This document shows positions 12,643 to 23,612 of a DNA stretch of 64,000 nucleotides, piece after piece. The translations under genes and the position numbers were made by a program. How positions within the stretch are numbered: the first letter of the stretch is position 1; every line of letters begins with the position of its first letter. This stretch comes from Ziziphus jujuba (taxonomy: Eukaryota; Streptophyta; Magnoliopsida; Rosales; Rhamnaceae): positions 47,376,001 through 47,440,000 of the forward strand of contig NC_083379.1 of assembly GCF_031755915.1 (NCBI RefSeq), read 5' to 3'. The notes under the pieces are model-generated. The model had not been told where the DNA came from and ran no database searches. It worked only from the letters and a program-made list of their open reading frames with translations.

Positions 12643-13045
12643 TAGGGTGTTTGGATAGTGATAAAGTTAGTGGGAATTTAAAATTCCTTAGGAAAGTGAA
12701 ATTTTCTCCTGTTTAGATAATTTTTAAAAGAAAAAATTTAAAAGTTCCAGTGGAAAATAAATCTCGTAATGTAGAAAACTGACAGGAAAAGTGAATTTTA
12801 CTAAAGAAGTGTCATTTTAAAATTATCTGAGAAACTGATATTGCATATTTTTTTAAATATAATTTTATACTTTAAATTTAATATACCAATTTATTTAATT
12901 ACTTGTAAATCCTATTTTCTTCTATAATTAACTAAACACTGTAAAAAAAAATTATAAGAAAACTCATTTTCAAGAAACTGAACCCAAAAAACTGATTTCC
13001 AATAATCAGTTTCCTTCAATACTTTCCTTTTTACTAAATACCCCA
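12643..13045. mobile_element. Tourist-like (PIF/Harbinger) MITE
   Basis: A 403-bp insertion inside the duplicated upstream block. The other two copies read straight through this point (cctttaaatgcc at 24520-24531 and cttcacatgcc near 30800). The flanks are TAA on both sides (12640-12642 and 13046-13048), the 3-bp duplication typical of PIF/Harbinger elements. The ends are imperfect inverted repeats: TAGGGTGTTTGGATAG at the left, and TGGGGTATTTAGTAAA as the reverse complement of the right. No coding capacity is seen. Confidence 0.75.
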
Positions 13046-13072
13046 TAAATGCCTCCCCATCAGTAATGTATA

Positions 13073-13616
13073 CGTTAGTTGTTATGCAATTGAAGGAGGT
13101 CAAAAGTCAACGTTTCTTATGGCTTTAGTTGTGAAACGGTGCCGTTGCACTTAAGAAGGTGGTTATGATGAGTCAGCAAGTTAGTTTTCTGTTTTGGATG
13201 TGAAACTGCAGAAACAGAACCAATTTATTCATTCAATTAAGCTCTCGATCAAAAGCAACTTTCAGCTTCTTGTTCTTCTTTCTTTTCTGGTTGTAAACTT
13301 CTTTGTTCTCTGAGTTTATCATCTCTTTCTCTAGATTTATTAGGCCATTCTTGGTGAGTGGTTTTTTGAGAAAGTGAGAGGTTGTGAAAAGGGGTTTCAG
13401 GGGTGGTTTACAGGGTATAGATAACCATCATAGAGAAAAAGAAGTTGCTGTATTGATCATTGTTCATTGTTCATAGTGCAAGAACTTCTTTTTTGGAGTT
13501 CACCGAGGATGTAGATCTTTTCTAGATCGAACCTCGTAGAAATCCTTGTGTGTTTTCTGTGTGTTTCTGTCTTTCTTGATGCTGTGAATGATTTTTCTGT
13601 TTTAAGTTAATATTCA
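13073..13616 (+). repeat. 5' LTR of copia element
   Basis: Matches 17796-18316. It starts cgttagttg, where the 3' LTR starts tgttagttg, so the terminal TG has been lost here. It ends ttaatattca, 4 bases before the primer-binding site. Confidence 0.85.
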
Positions 13617-13620
13617 ATAG

Positions 13621-13632
13621 TGGTATCAGAGC
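13621..13632 (+). other. Primer-binding site (initiator Met tRNA)
   Basis: TGGTATCAGAGC is the standard plant copia primer-binding site, complementary to the 3' end of initiator methionine tRNA. Confidence 0.9.
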
Positions 13633-13716
13633 TGTTTCTACTACTCATTCACAAGAAAGAAACGTGTGCCTACCATCTGTTTGAAGAAATTCCTGAGTGA
13701 CGAACCAGAAGGCTTA

Positions 13717-16700
13717 ATGGGGTCAAAGGTAGAGTTAGAGATCTTCAATGGAAAAGGAGACTTTCTTTTATGGAGGCAGAAGATGAAAGCAGTCCTAGTG
13801 CAACAAAAAGTTGCCAAATCCATAGATGGGTCTTTTCCAGAGAGTCTCACGGAAGAGCAGAGGAAAGACATGAATGAAATTGCCTACAGCACTATAATTT
13901 TACATCTCTCTGACAGCATATGAAGGAAGGTAAATGATTCTAAGACTACCTCTGAAATTTGGAGTAGATTAGAGCAATTATATTTGGTTAAATCATTGCC
14001 AAATAAAATATATTTGCTGGAAAAGTTCTTTGGTTTCAAGATGAATCCAACAAAGGACTTAAAGGAGAATCTTGATGAGTTTAATAAATTGGGTTTGGAT
14101 CTTGCCAACTGTAATGAAAAGTTCACTGATGAACACCATGCTGTGATTTTACTGAATTCTCTTCCGGATAGTTATAAGGATATTAAGAATGCAATTAAAT
14201 ATGGTAGAGAGATCTTAATTATAGATATTGTTATAAATTCTTTGAGAGCAAAAGAGCTGGAAATGAAAATTTAGAGGCCTGACACTAGTGGGGAAGGTCT
14301 GGTTACTAGAGGAAGAAATCCTGTTTGAAACTCGAAAGTCTTTAATAACAATCTTAAAGGAAAATCTAGAGATAAATCTAGATCTAAGTCAAGAAATAGA
14401 GGAAGGAAATGTTATTATTGCTAGAAAGAAGGTCGTCTCATTAAAGATTGCTACAAGAGGATAAATAAATAAAATAGAGAGAAACATTCTGAGAATGGAG
14501 ATGCTGCTGTAGTAAGCAATGAGGATGACATTGGAGATGTCTTGGCTGTCTTAATGGATCAAATCAGTCAAGAATGGATTCTAGATTCTGGATGTACCTT
14601 CCATATGTATCCAAGACAAGATTGGTTTGTTAATTTTTGAAACTTAAATGGTGGTCAAATGCTGTTAGGCAATAATCAAGCTTGCAATGTGACTGGAATT
14701 GAAGATATTCCTATACGAATGAGTGATGGAGTGATAAGAACCTTGAGCAATGTAAGGTTTGTTCCTGAGCTGCAAAGAAACCTCATTTCACTTGGAGTCT
14801 TGGATGAATCACGTTTTAGCTATAAATCTGAAAATGGGTTAACGAAGATTAGTAAAGGTGCTCTTACTGTCATGAGAGAAATCAAGAGAAATGGGTTGTA
14901 TGTTTTGCAAGGAAAAACAGTAACTGGAATTAATGCAGCATCTATGGCTTCAAATCAGGATGAGACTCAGCTTTGGCACAAGAGATTAGGACATATCAGT
15001 GAGAAAGTTCTTCAGATTCTCAACAAGCAAGGGTTGTTTGGCAAGAACAAAATCAGCAAGATGGAATTTTGTGAACACTGCATATTGGGGAAGCAGCATC
15101 GGTTGAGTTTCAAGCTAGGAACACATAAAGCTACCTCAATACTGGATTATGCACATGCAGATTTATGGGGACCAGCCAACACACCTACACATGGAGGTAA
15201 CAAGTATTTTCTTTCACTTGTGGATGATTTTTCCACAAAAGTTTGGGTTTTTCTGTTAAAACATAAAAGTGAGGCTTTTGTTAAATTTAAACATTGGCAT
15301 TTTTCAGCTCAAAACCAAACAGGGAAAAAATTTAAAAGTGTTAAGAACTAATAATGGGCTGGAATTTTGTAACCTTGAATTTGACAATTTCCGTAAAAAT
15401 GTTGGAATTCTTAGGCATAGGACAGTTAGTTATATCCCTCAGCAAAATGGAGTTGCTGAGAGGATGAACAAGACCTTACTAGACAAAGTTAGATGTATGT
15501 AGCTAAGTTATGGCCTACCAAAACCATTTTGGGGTGAAGCTATCATGATAGCAACTTATTTAGTGAATAGGTGTCCATCAACAGCTATAAAATTTAAAAC
15601 TCCTGAAGAAATGTGGACAAGCAAACCAGCAGACTATACTAGGCTAAAAATCTTTGGATGTGCAGCATATGCTCATCAAAGTGAAGGGAAACTTGAACCT
15701 AGATCATTAAAGTGTGTTTTTCTAGGTTATCCCGAGGGAGTTAAAGGTTATAGGCCGTGGGCGAGAGACTTGAAAGGCTTTAAAACCATCATAAGTAGGG
15801 ATGTTATTTTTAATGAATATTATGCCCTGCTTGAGTGACAAAGATGCAGGGACAGTATTTTCTACCAAGGATAAGTCAGTTTAGTTTGAGGTGGAGCCAT
15901 ATATGAAGGCAAAGGAGGACCAAATAATCCAAATGGAAATTGAAGCTGAAATACAACTTCTAGAATTGGCAGATGAGCAACCAAATAAAGAAACTGAAGA
16001 AGAATCAATTGCTGAAGGCACTAATCCTCTCCAACATTACCACCTGGCCAAAGATAGGCAAAGGAGAGTGGTAAAACCTCTTGTCACATTTATTTCTTCT
16101 AACTCCACTATGTTTGCTCTAGTATGTTTTTAGGAACTTGTTGATGAGGAACCTAAGTCCTATTCTGAAGCTATGAAGAGTAAGCATTCCAGATTGTGGT
16201 ATAAGGCTATATTAGAAGAATTGGAGTCATTACACAAGAATAAGACATGAGTGTTAGTTCCAAAACTTGCAACTCAGAAGGTAGTTGACTGCAAATGGAT
16301 TTTTAGAGTGAAAGAGGGGATATCAAGTGCTGATCCAGTCAGATTTAAGGCAAGATTAGTTGCCAAGGGATTCACACAGGTACAAGGGATAGATTATACT
16401 GAAATTTTCTCACTTGTGATGAAGTACACAACTATAAGGATGATTTTATCATTAGTTGCTCATTTCATTTGGGAGCTGGAACAACTTGATGTGAAAACAG
16501 CTTTTCTACATGGTGAGCTTGATGAGATTATATATATGAAGCAACCTGAAGGCTTTGAGGTCTCAAACTCAAGTAAGGAGATGGTTTGCTTGCTGAAGAG
16601 GTCATTATATGGTTTGAAGCAATCACCTCGGCAGTGGTATAGGAGATTTGACACTTATGTTTTAAAAGTTGGATTTAAAAGGGTCAGCTATGATAGTTGT

Positions 16701-17741
16701 CTATATTACAAGGGTGAAAACTATCATGAGTCAGTCTACTTACTATTATATGTCGATGACATGTTATTGACTGGTCAAAGTATGGAGAATATCAAGGTCA
16801 TTGAGTATGACTTGAAGGCTGAATTTGACATGAAGGAGCTTGGACTAGCAAAGGAAATTTTAGGCATGAATATTGAAAGGGACAGATTAAAGAATCATCT
16901 TTTCTTGAATCAGAAAAATTATGTTCAGAAAATATAGTCTAAGTTTTCTATGAGTGCTGCAAATTCAACAAATGTACCACTTAGGAATCATTTCAAGCTA
17001 TCTACCAGTTTGTGTCCTCAAACCGAAGAAGAAGAGAAAGACATGAATAATGTGCCTTATGCAAGTGCAATAGGGTCTGTCATGTATGTCATGATCTATA
17101 CAAGGCCTGATCTAGCTCATGCAATTAGTGTTCTTAGTAGATATATGGCAAATCCTGGAAGAAAACATTGGGAGGCTCTTCAATGGCTTTTGAAATACCT
17201 TAAGGGGACTTGTGATGTTGGCTTAATATTTAGTCACTGCAAAGAAGGTGTGGTTCTCAAAGGATATGTAGACTCTGATTATGCAGGTGATAGAGATAGA
17301 AGAAGGTCAACCCGTTCTTATGTATTTATACTTTGCAATAATTGTATCAGCTGGAAGTCTAGGCTATAGTCAAGAGTGGCTTTATCATCAACTGAAGCTG
17401 AATATATTGCTACTGTAGAAGCTATGAAAGAGGCTTTATGGTTAATGGGTTTGCTGCAAGAGTTAAAGCTTTTAGAAGGAGAAGTTATTGTATATTCAGA
17501 TAGTCAAAGCTCAATTCATTTGTGTAAAAATCCAGTTTATCATGATCAAACAAAGCATGTTGAGGTGAAGTATCATTTCACAAGGGATGTTGTGAATGAA
17601 GTAGTTATTGGCTTGGAGAAGATTGCAACAGCATATAATCCAGCAGATATGCGAACTAAAGTGCTTCCAGTTAGCAAACTTGAAACTTGCAAAAGTTTGT
17701 TAAGAGTTGAACCTGGCGAGAGGTTAAAATTAGTGAACTGA
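13717..17741 (+). pseudogene. Copia gag-pol, disabled
   Basis: Decayed polyprotein. Gag begins near 13717 (IFNGKGDFLLWRQKMK). A CCHC zinc knuckle lies near 14409, with a stop inside and the histidine position replaced by arginine. The protease motif DSGCTFHM is near 14585. The pre-integrase motif LWHKRLGH is near 14972, and the integrase core runs from about 15140, with LRTNNGLEF where RTDNG is usual (second catalytic Asp changed to Asn). Reverse transcriptase spans about 16190-16940 with YVDDMLL, and RNase H about 17376 with STEAEYIA. The frame shifts near 15330 and again between 15840 and 15890. Stops occur at about 13921, 14272, 14425, 14638, 15500, 16131, 16248, 16935 and 17367, among others. 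Confidence 0.9.
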
Positions 17742-17795
17742 GAAGTCCAAGGAGTCTTGCACAATTTTCCCTCTCACTTGAATCAAGGTGGAGTA

Positions 17796-18316
17796 TGTTA
17801 GTTGTGATTCAATTGAGAGGAGGTCAAAAGTCAACATTTCTTATGGCTTTAGTTGTGAAACGGTGTCGTTGCACTTAAAAAGGTGGTTATGATGAGTCAG
17901 CAAGTTAGTTTTCTATTTTGGATATGAAACTGCAGAAACAGAACCAATTTATTCATTCAATTAAGCTCTCGATCAAAAGCAATTTTCAGCTTCTTGTTCT
18001 TCTTTCTTTTCTGGTTGTAAACTTCTTTGTTCTCTGAGTTTATCATCTCTTTCTCTAGACCGATTAGGCCATTCTGGGTGAGTGGTTGTAAAAAGGGGTT
18101 TCATGGGTGGTTTACAGGGTATAGATAACCATCATAGAGAAAGAGAAGTTGCTGTATTGATCATTGTTCATTGTTCATAGTGCAAGAACTTCTTGGATGG
18201 AGTTCACCAAGGATGTAGATCTTTTCTAGATCGAACCTCGTAAAAATCTGTGTGTGTTTTCTGTGTGTTTCTGTCTTTCTTGATGGTGTAAATGGTTTTT
18301 CTGTATTGAGTTAATA
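17796..18316 (+). repeat. 3' LTR of copia element, truncated at its end
   Basis: Matches the 5' LTR up to ttaata. The last four bases (TTCA) of the 5' LTR are missing, and the next bases (ctatcatcccc) are WAKL exon 3 in antisense. The polypurine-like stretch aaggtggagta directly precedes it. Confidence 0.85.
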
Positions 18317-18564
18317 CTATCATCCCCTCTTAAATTCCTGCAACTTTTTGCTAGCTCTGCCACTTCCTTAATTTGCTCCTTGTTCTCTTCCTTGTTTATA
18401 TTACTCTCAATGACTTCAAAAAGCCAACCTTCTTTCAAGGAATAATGGAAATACTGAGCTAGATTTCTCTCCTCCTCCGGCTTATCGAACATCAAAACCT
18501 TCCTTCCTGTAAGTAACTCCACCAGTACAACTCCAAAGCTATACACATCGCTTTTCTCCATTAG

Positions 18565-18610
18565 TTGATGTGTGTACAAGTATTCAGTTGATGTGTGTAC
18601 AAGTATTCAG
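18565..18610. repeat. 23-bp tandem duplication in WAKL-C exon 3
   Basis: Two exact adjacent copies of a 23-base unit beginning ttgatgtgtgtacaag (18565-18587 and 18588-18610). Other WAKL copies have the unit once. The length is not a multiple of three, so it disrupts the kinase frame. Confidence 0.95.
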
Positions 18611-19879
18611 GATCTAAGTATCCAAGAGTTCCTTGCACCATTGTTGCAACTTCAATTTGATCAAGAGGAACCAACCTTGAAGCTCCAAAGTCTGAAAATT
18701 TTGCAGTATGATTATCAAGAAGTATGTTGGAGGACTTGACATCTCTATGTATGATTGGCATTGAAGCTGCAGAATGCAGATATGACAATGCTCCAGCTGT
18801 TTCTGCTGCTATTCCTAGACAAACTTTCCAAGGCAAATTGGATGCCCTGTTAGCATCATGTATGTGCTCAAACAGAGTGCCATTCGGGACGAATTCGTAT
18901 AAAAGTAGAGGAACTTGTGTCTCTAAACAACAACCCAACAGTTTAACAACATTTCTATGGTTAATCTGGGACAGCACAATCACCTCATTGATAAATTGCT
19001 CAATTTGGCATTGGTCCACATTCTTGGACTTCTTGATGGCAACAATCTTCTTGTCTGCGAAAAATCCTTTGTACACTGTACCGAAACCTCCTCGTCCAAT
19101 AATCATACTTGTGTCATAGTTAAGGGTAGCCTTTATCAACTCCTGTTCGCTAAAGATCTTGGCAGTCTCGTTGGAATATTGATGTTGTTGTTGGGAGAGT
19201 TTTTGTTGCAATATAATTCCACCATTCTGCCGAAAGAACTTTTCTTTAAGCTTGATTAGCTTTCTCTTCTTGAAGACCAAGTACAGCCAAGAGCTGCATA
19301 TGACTGAGGCAACAAGGCCAGCGGCAACACCTAGATTTGTAAAAAATATATTTTGAGGGAGAGGTCATTCATTATAATTTCAATTACTAAAATAAGTTTC
19401 TTCGATAGCAAGCTAGGTGATGAGAAGATATGATACAAAGCAGCAATGTGTGTATCCCATTGGTGTTGTATGCATACCAACAGTTATTTTAATCACAAGT
19501 AGTTGATCTTTTGGCTCACATTTAAAACCCCCCTGTTTGTTAACACGCTTCTCGGTTGCTGTGCAGTTATGAGTTGATGTCTTACATTCGTCGATATCTG
19601 CATATATACAAGTCATTGACCAAAAAAGAAACAAACATATTAATGGTCGTAAGTGTGACCACTTCTGAAACTATCATCACCAATTAGTGGGAGAAAATGG
19701 CATGGAATACAGAACGAAGTATCGAAATTTGCAAGACAAATAATTAATGCGAGTCCCTTTCCTTAATCAAACAAGAAGATTTTACTTTTTACTTTCATGG
19801 TTTTTAGATTTGTTCAACTGCTTGTGAAAATTAAAATTATAATTTAAAGAAAAAGTAATAAGAATAGCATCCATATTGT

Positions 19880-20655
19880 TGAATTTTTGACTCAAAATTG
19901 AAGTTAAGCTGGCTTGATATGTGATTTTGAAGGAAAAAATGAGGAAAGGAGGAAATGGGCAGCAAAAGGGGCGTGGGAGCGCGGCACGGTGGTGCAGGGT
20001 GCGCTGTTCGGCAGCTGCAGCTTGCTGGCAGCGTGCAGGGTGGGCACACAAGGGCGGGCTGCACCATGCAGCCACATGGGCGCGGGCGCAGCACAGGTCG
20101 TTTGACGCACCGAAAAGACCTTCTTGTCCCTGTTTAATGAATAATTTTTCGCGGAAACACAAAATTGAGAAAGAGATACGAAGTGGCCTGGTTTGGTTGG
20201 CGAGTCACCGGATGGAACCAACCAAAAAAAAAATTGAGAAAGAGAGGAAAGACGAAGTGGCCTAGCTCGCTCTCGATTGGAGAGTGCCACTACCTGCGTT
20301 CAGGACGGCGCAGGTTCGAGTTACCGGTTCAAGTCACAGGATGAGGGGCTAAGGGGACAGCAGGGCCAAAAAAAAAAAGGGGTAAGGAAAAGCTATTGGG
20401 TTGTTTCTCCTAGGATTTGCATGATTCTTGAAGTAATAAATTTTTTTAGGTATTTTGTTCTTTCTTTCCATTATTAATCTTTGTTTATGTTTGATTTATT
20501 GTTCTTGGTTGGTTGCTGCTTGATTTGCCTTTATCTTGTGATTATATTATTTGATTAAGGTTTTTGTGAGATTTCTTGGTGTCCAGTACCTATTGGTGGA
20601 TACGTAGTGCACATGCGGTGTTTGATAAACTGTCAAATTTTGGTTGTGCACATCA
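19880..20655. mobile_element. Composite insertion in intron 1 of WAKL-C
   Basis: By comparison with intron 1 of WAKL-D, about 775 bp is extra here. The left part (about 19925-20105) is strikingly GC-rich for this window; the right part is T-rich. A direct repeat aaattgagaaagaga recurs at about 20162 and 20231 around a short hairpin-bearing segment (tttggttgg and ccaaccaaa). A SINE sits at 20256-20378. No transposase or reverse transcriptase is seen, and the outer ends are not securely defined. Confidence 0.5.
20256..20378 (+). mobile_element. tRNA-derived SINE
   Basis: The tRNA-like head has an A-box region (cctagctcgctctcgattgg) and a B-box (ggttcgagttacc, 20313-20325). It is followed by a short body ending in cagggcc and a poly-A tail. 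Spacing of the two boxes fits a Pol III promoter. Confidence 0.7.
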
Positions 20656-21609
20656 TATATGAATTCTAGAAATATATACCTGTGCAACTATTGGACAAAT
20701 ATGGGTTCCCAGAGTAGCCGTGGTTGCACGTGCAATAGTATCCAGAAAGGTCATCCAGGTTATGAGCAGTGGCATTCCCTCCACAAGTATCATTATCAAT
20801 AGCCCACTCAAGCACCAGCGGCTGAGTCTCAGGGGTGAAGTTGGCAAGAAAAGCTTGGGAGAAATTGAACCTGTCCTGTTCAACATCGAAGGCATAGCTG
20901 CAGGGGTTGAAATGCATTACATCTGTATGATTGGTAAAGCTATAGGTTTGGATTTCAGTGTTCTGGAGGCCAGCGGGAATGTCAGTCTGGCAACAACCAA
21001 TACCAGAACAAGTACCATTGGCAGAGACTCTTTCCATGCTGGTGCATGTAGTAGTGCAGCCGGTGGAGTAGTTGTTGTTGTCATTCTGGTAGCTCCCCAG
21101 AAGATAGGCATAAGAGTCGCAGCCGACGACAATGAAGTTGTTCTTGGAACTGGAGATCGCATAAAAGGGCAAAGTCAGGGTCGGCCGGTTTTCGTATATC
21201 AGTTGTCCATCCTGGTCGTAACATGATCTGCCAGCGTACGCCTCGATGCCTATCTCATGATTTTGGATGGATATCTTGGTAACCAACAAATTTTCACCTA
21301 GTATGGGTTCCCCTGTGCTGCAGTTGATGAAAAAATTGCTGGGCATGGCACACCTGTCTGGGTGCCAAAAGGTACATAATTTCCAAGTTCCCACAACTTT
21401 TATTGTTATGACAATCATCTGGCGGGTCTTCTAGTTCAGCTGATGATGATATGATCAGGAACACTGCTAACACCATCATAAGCATCGTTTCAAGACACCT
21501 CAAGCTCACGGCTACCTACCAATTTGGATATTAATCTAGCTAATTATTGATCAGAAGAGAAGGTGGTCATTAATTTTTTGTAGTGGCCGATCTGTTGAAA
21601 TCTGAAAGC

Positions 21610-21617
21610 TTTTTGTA
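21610..21617 (-). promoter_or_regulatory. Degraded TATA box of WAKL-C
   Basis: The position aligned with TATAAAAA of WAKL-A reads TACAAAAA here, inside an otherwise conserved promoter (gaaagctttttgtaggcacg). Confidence 0.55.
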
Positions 21618-22609
21618 GGCACGTCAATGGAAGACTAGAGACCTATTCCACGTTGCAAAATCATGGCTCAGTTGAGAAGTTTTCTTAATGTATATGAAAA
21701 AATAAATAGATGAAAGTTGAGAAAATATATTAACATATTTGTGACTTCTTTTCATTTGCTATGTTCTACCTTTGTTTTTACTTTGAAACTTTAATACATT
21801 TTGGTGGATAATCATGACTTTTGGGTTGGAAGTAGGAACCTATGTCTGAAAAATGTAACTAGCTCACTCAAGGAAAATTTTAAAAATAAAATAAAATAAA
21901 TAAAAAATACTATCATACTTAAAACTAATATGATGGACAAAGACGTACGTGCTTGACTTTGTTACACGGTAGTCGTTGTATAAACTATATATAAATTCTT
22001 TCTAGTCGCTACTCGTTTGAATAAATTCTAAAACAAATTAAACTTCTAATATTTTTCCAAAATTAATTAGCAATGACAATTTTGTAAAAACATGGTAGCT
22101 AAGACTCGGTCACCTAGTTTTTATTTAGTGATCATATTATATGGGGAGAAGTTAATTGAAAGTTGCATATTGTAGCTAGCTTAGGCTTGGTCAGTTATGT
22201 TTCAGTCACACCAATCTCAGAGTGATTTTATTTTACCACTGCAAGTATTCTAACACTCGATTAATTTTAATAACAAATTAGTATAAGCCATATGCATTTA
22301 AATAAAATTTGAAGCTCAATAACGTATAAGCAAGCAGTGCTAATAGAGCTCTACCTATCCAATTAACATAACGAGTTAATTAATCAATTTATAAATTATT
22401 GAATAATTGACACATGAATATGGATTTTTTCTTATTTCCCGATATTACGGTCCTATAATTTAAGCAAGCAAAGCGTTGCCTTGTAATATTGCAGTTTGTG
22501 CAATACAGCAACAGTTCAATATATATACATATAAATGTGTATATATATATATAATATAATTTCCATATAACTTCAAAAATAGAGCAAAAGAGTTATTATT
22601 TTATTATTT
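21618..22609. other. Proximal upstream region of WAKL-C
   Basis: No gene is seen. About 21640-22560 is homologous to 28190-29110 upstream of WAKL-D, including the promoter block (cctattccacgttgcaaaa) and the tract around agtgctaata(g/a)agctct. WAKL-B lacks this segment. Confidence 0.6.
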
Positions 22610-22746
22610 CACTCATCACTTTCTAATCTTATCTAAATCATACTTATGTGCTTCTTTCAAATCTTACACTAACAGACGATAAATTATCTTTTGTTCAAAA
22701 AAGGACAATAAATTATCTAATTAATCCATACTAGTAATTAAATAAG

Positions 22747-22847
22747 CCGAAGCAGCCTAGCTCACTTGATTGAGCGCTGTTACCCAAGCCAATACATGCT
22801 GCGTTGATGAGTCATGGGTGGGGTGGGCAAAGGGGGCAGCCAAAAAA
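22747..22847 (+). mobile_element. tRNA-derived SINE
   Basis: Absent from the aligned block upstream of WAKL-B. It has a tRNA-like A-box (cctagctcacttgattgagcg), ends in gggggcagcc and is followed by A-rich aataaaataaaa. The B-box region is degenerate. The 3' end gcc-An resembles the SINEs at 3176 and 20256. Confidence 0.65.
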
Positions 22848-22979
22848 CAATAAAATAAAATAAAATAAAATAGAAAAAATAAAGGATTTTAAAAATTAAA
22901 AATCAATATAATATCATTCACATTCCAGGGTCCATCTCTGATATTTATCTCCCAATAAAGTCCACCATTATAGTCCTAC

Positions 22980-23489
22980 AAAGAGAATTTTTAATCGCAC
23001 TGCCAAATTTACCTACACAGTTTCATTATTTTGAAATATCAAAAATGCCCAATTTTTAAATCTTCATTTTTTTTCTTTCTTTCTTCTCTAATAGAAATCA
23101 ATCGCGGACTGTCTTCAATATCCAACGATTTGCTCAATCATGGATGTTTCGAAGCCAAAAACTATTGACAAAATTAGTTTACTATAGTTTTCGAACGTTG
23201 TAGATGTTCCCATACCCCCTCAAGCATGGAAAAAATGGGATATTTTTAGTTATTGTGATGCCACAAAAACTCACTTTACGAGCATTAATTTAGCGAAGCA
23301 AAAATTGGGTAAAACGCATCGGGACCATAGTTTTGACTTGAAGTTTTTGAAGAATGTCGACAATTATATCCTCCAGTAGATCTACGAGATTTTGAAACCC
23401 AGTATACTTGCTCATCAGATCACCTTTCATCCCCACTAAAACACATGACAGTAAATGGGTTGGGTTTGGAAACCAAAAAAAATAAATAA

Positions 23490-23536
<47 letters not shown>

Positions 23537-23612
23537 TGTGGATATTTTTGACATTTCGTCCTAAATAGGGCTGTATAAAGATGAAATAGAAATATTAAAA
23601 GTATCTCTCCCC
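22980..23612. mobile_element. Probable Mutator-like non-autonomous element
   Basis: About 630 bp that are absent from the aligned block upstream of WAKL-B (around 11925). The left end (agagaatttttaat, later gaaatatcaaaaatgccc) and the reverse complement of the right end (agagatacttttaat, later gaaatgtcaaaaatatcc) match loosely over about 70 bases, as degenerate long terminal inverted repeats. It contains a (TA)n run near 23497-23531. No transposase is seen, and the target duplication is not clear. Confidence 0.4.

Larger units (their letters stand above)
13073..18316 (+). mobile_element. Ty1/copia LTR retrotransposon, decayed
   Basis: Complete layout of 5' LTR, primer-binding site, gag, protease, integrase, reverse transcriptase, RNase H, polypurine region and 3' LTR, about 5.2 kb. 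The order integrase before reverse transcriptase defines copia. The coding region has at least ten in-frame stops and two frame changes, so the element cannot move on its own. The LTRs differ by scattered substitutions and a deletion of about 17 bases in the 3' LTR, so the insertion is not recent. The left flank is intergenic and the right flank is inside exon 3 of WAKL-C, with no target-site duplication between them. Confidence 0.92.
18317..21509 (-). pseudogene. WAKL-C: WAK-like receptor kinase pseudogene
   Basis: Fourth array member, broken in several independent ways. Exon remnants are 21509-20680, 19597-19478 and 19330-18317. The two N-terminal ATG codons of WAKL-D read GTG and TTG here; the first remaining ATG is at 21485. 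A one-base loss near 21370-21375 shifts frame after CGNLEI, before the conserved FFINCSTGEPILG. One EGF-exon cysteine is replaced by arginine (EKRVN against EKCVN). In exon 3 a 23-bp tandem duplication (18565-18610) shifts the frame just after [10 protein letters not shown]. The coding sequence stops at the LTR, so about the last 75-80 residues (from [11 protein letters not shown] on) are absent. The glycine loop, HRD and DFG motifs survive. Exon 3 is about 95 percent identical to WAKL-D at protein level by eye. Intron 1 is enlarged to 1,082 bp by inserted repeats, against 268 bp in WAKL-D. Confidence 0.9.

Noticed and set aside
19782..20290. Overlapping open frames on both strands with Ala/Arg/Cys-rich products
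   Set aside because: A GC-rich inserted repeat leaves all frames open by chance; composition is low complexity and no motif is seen.
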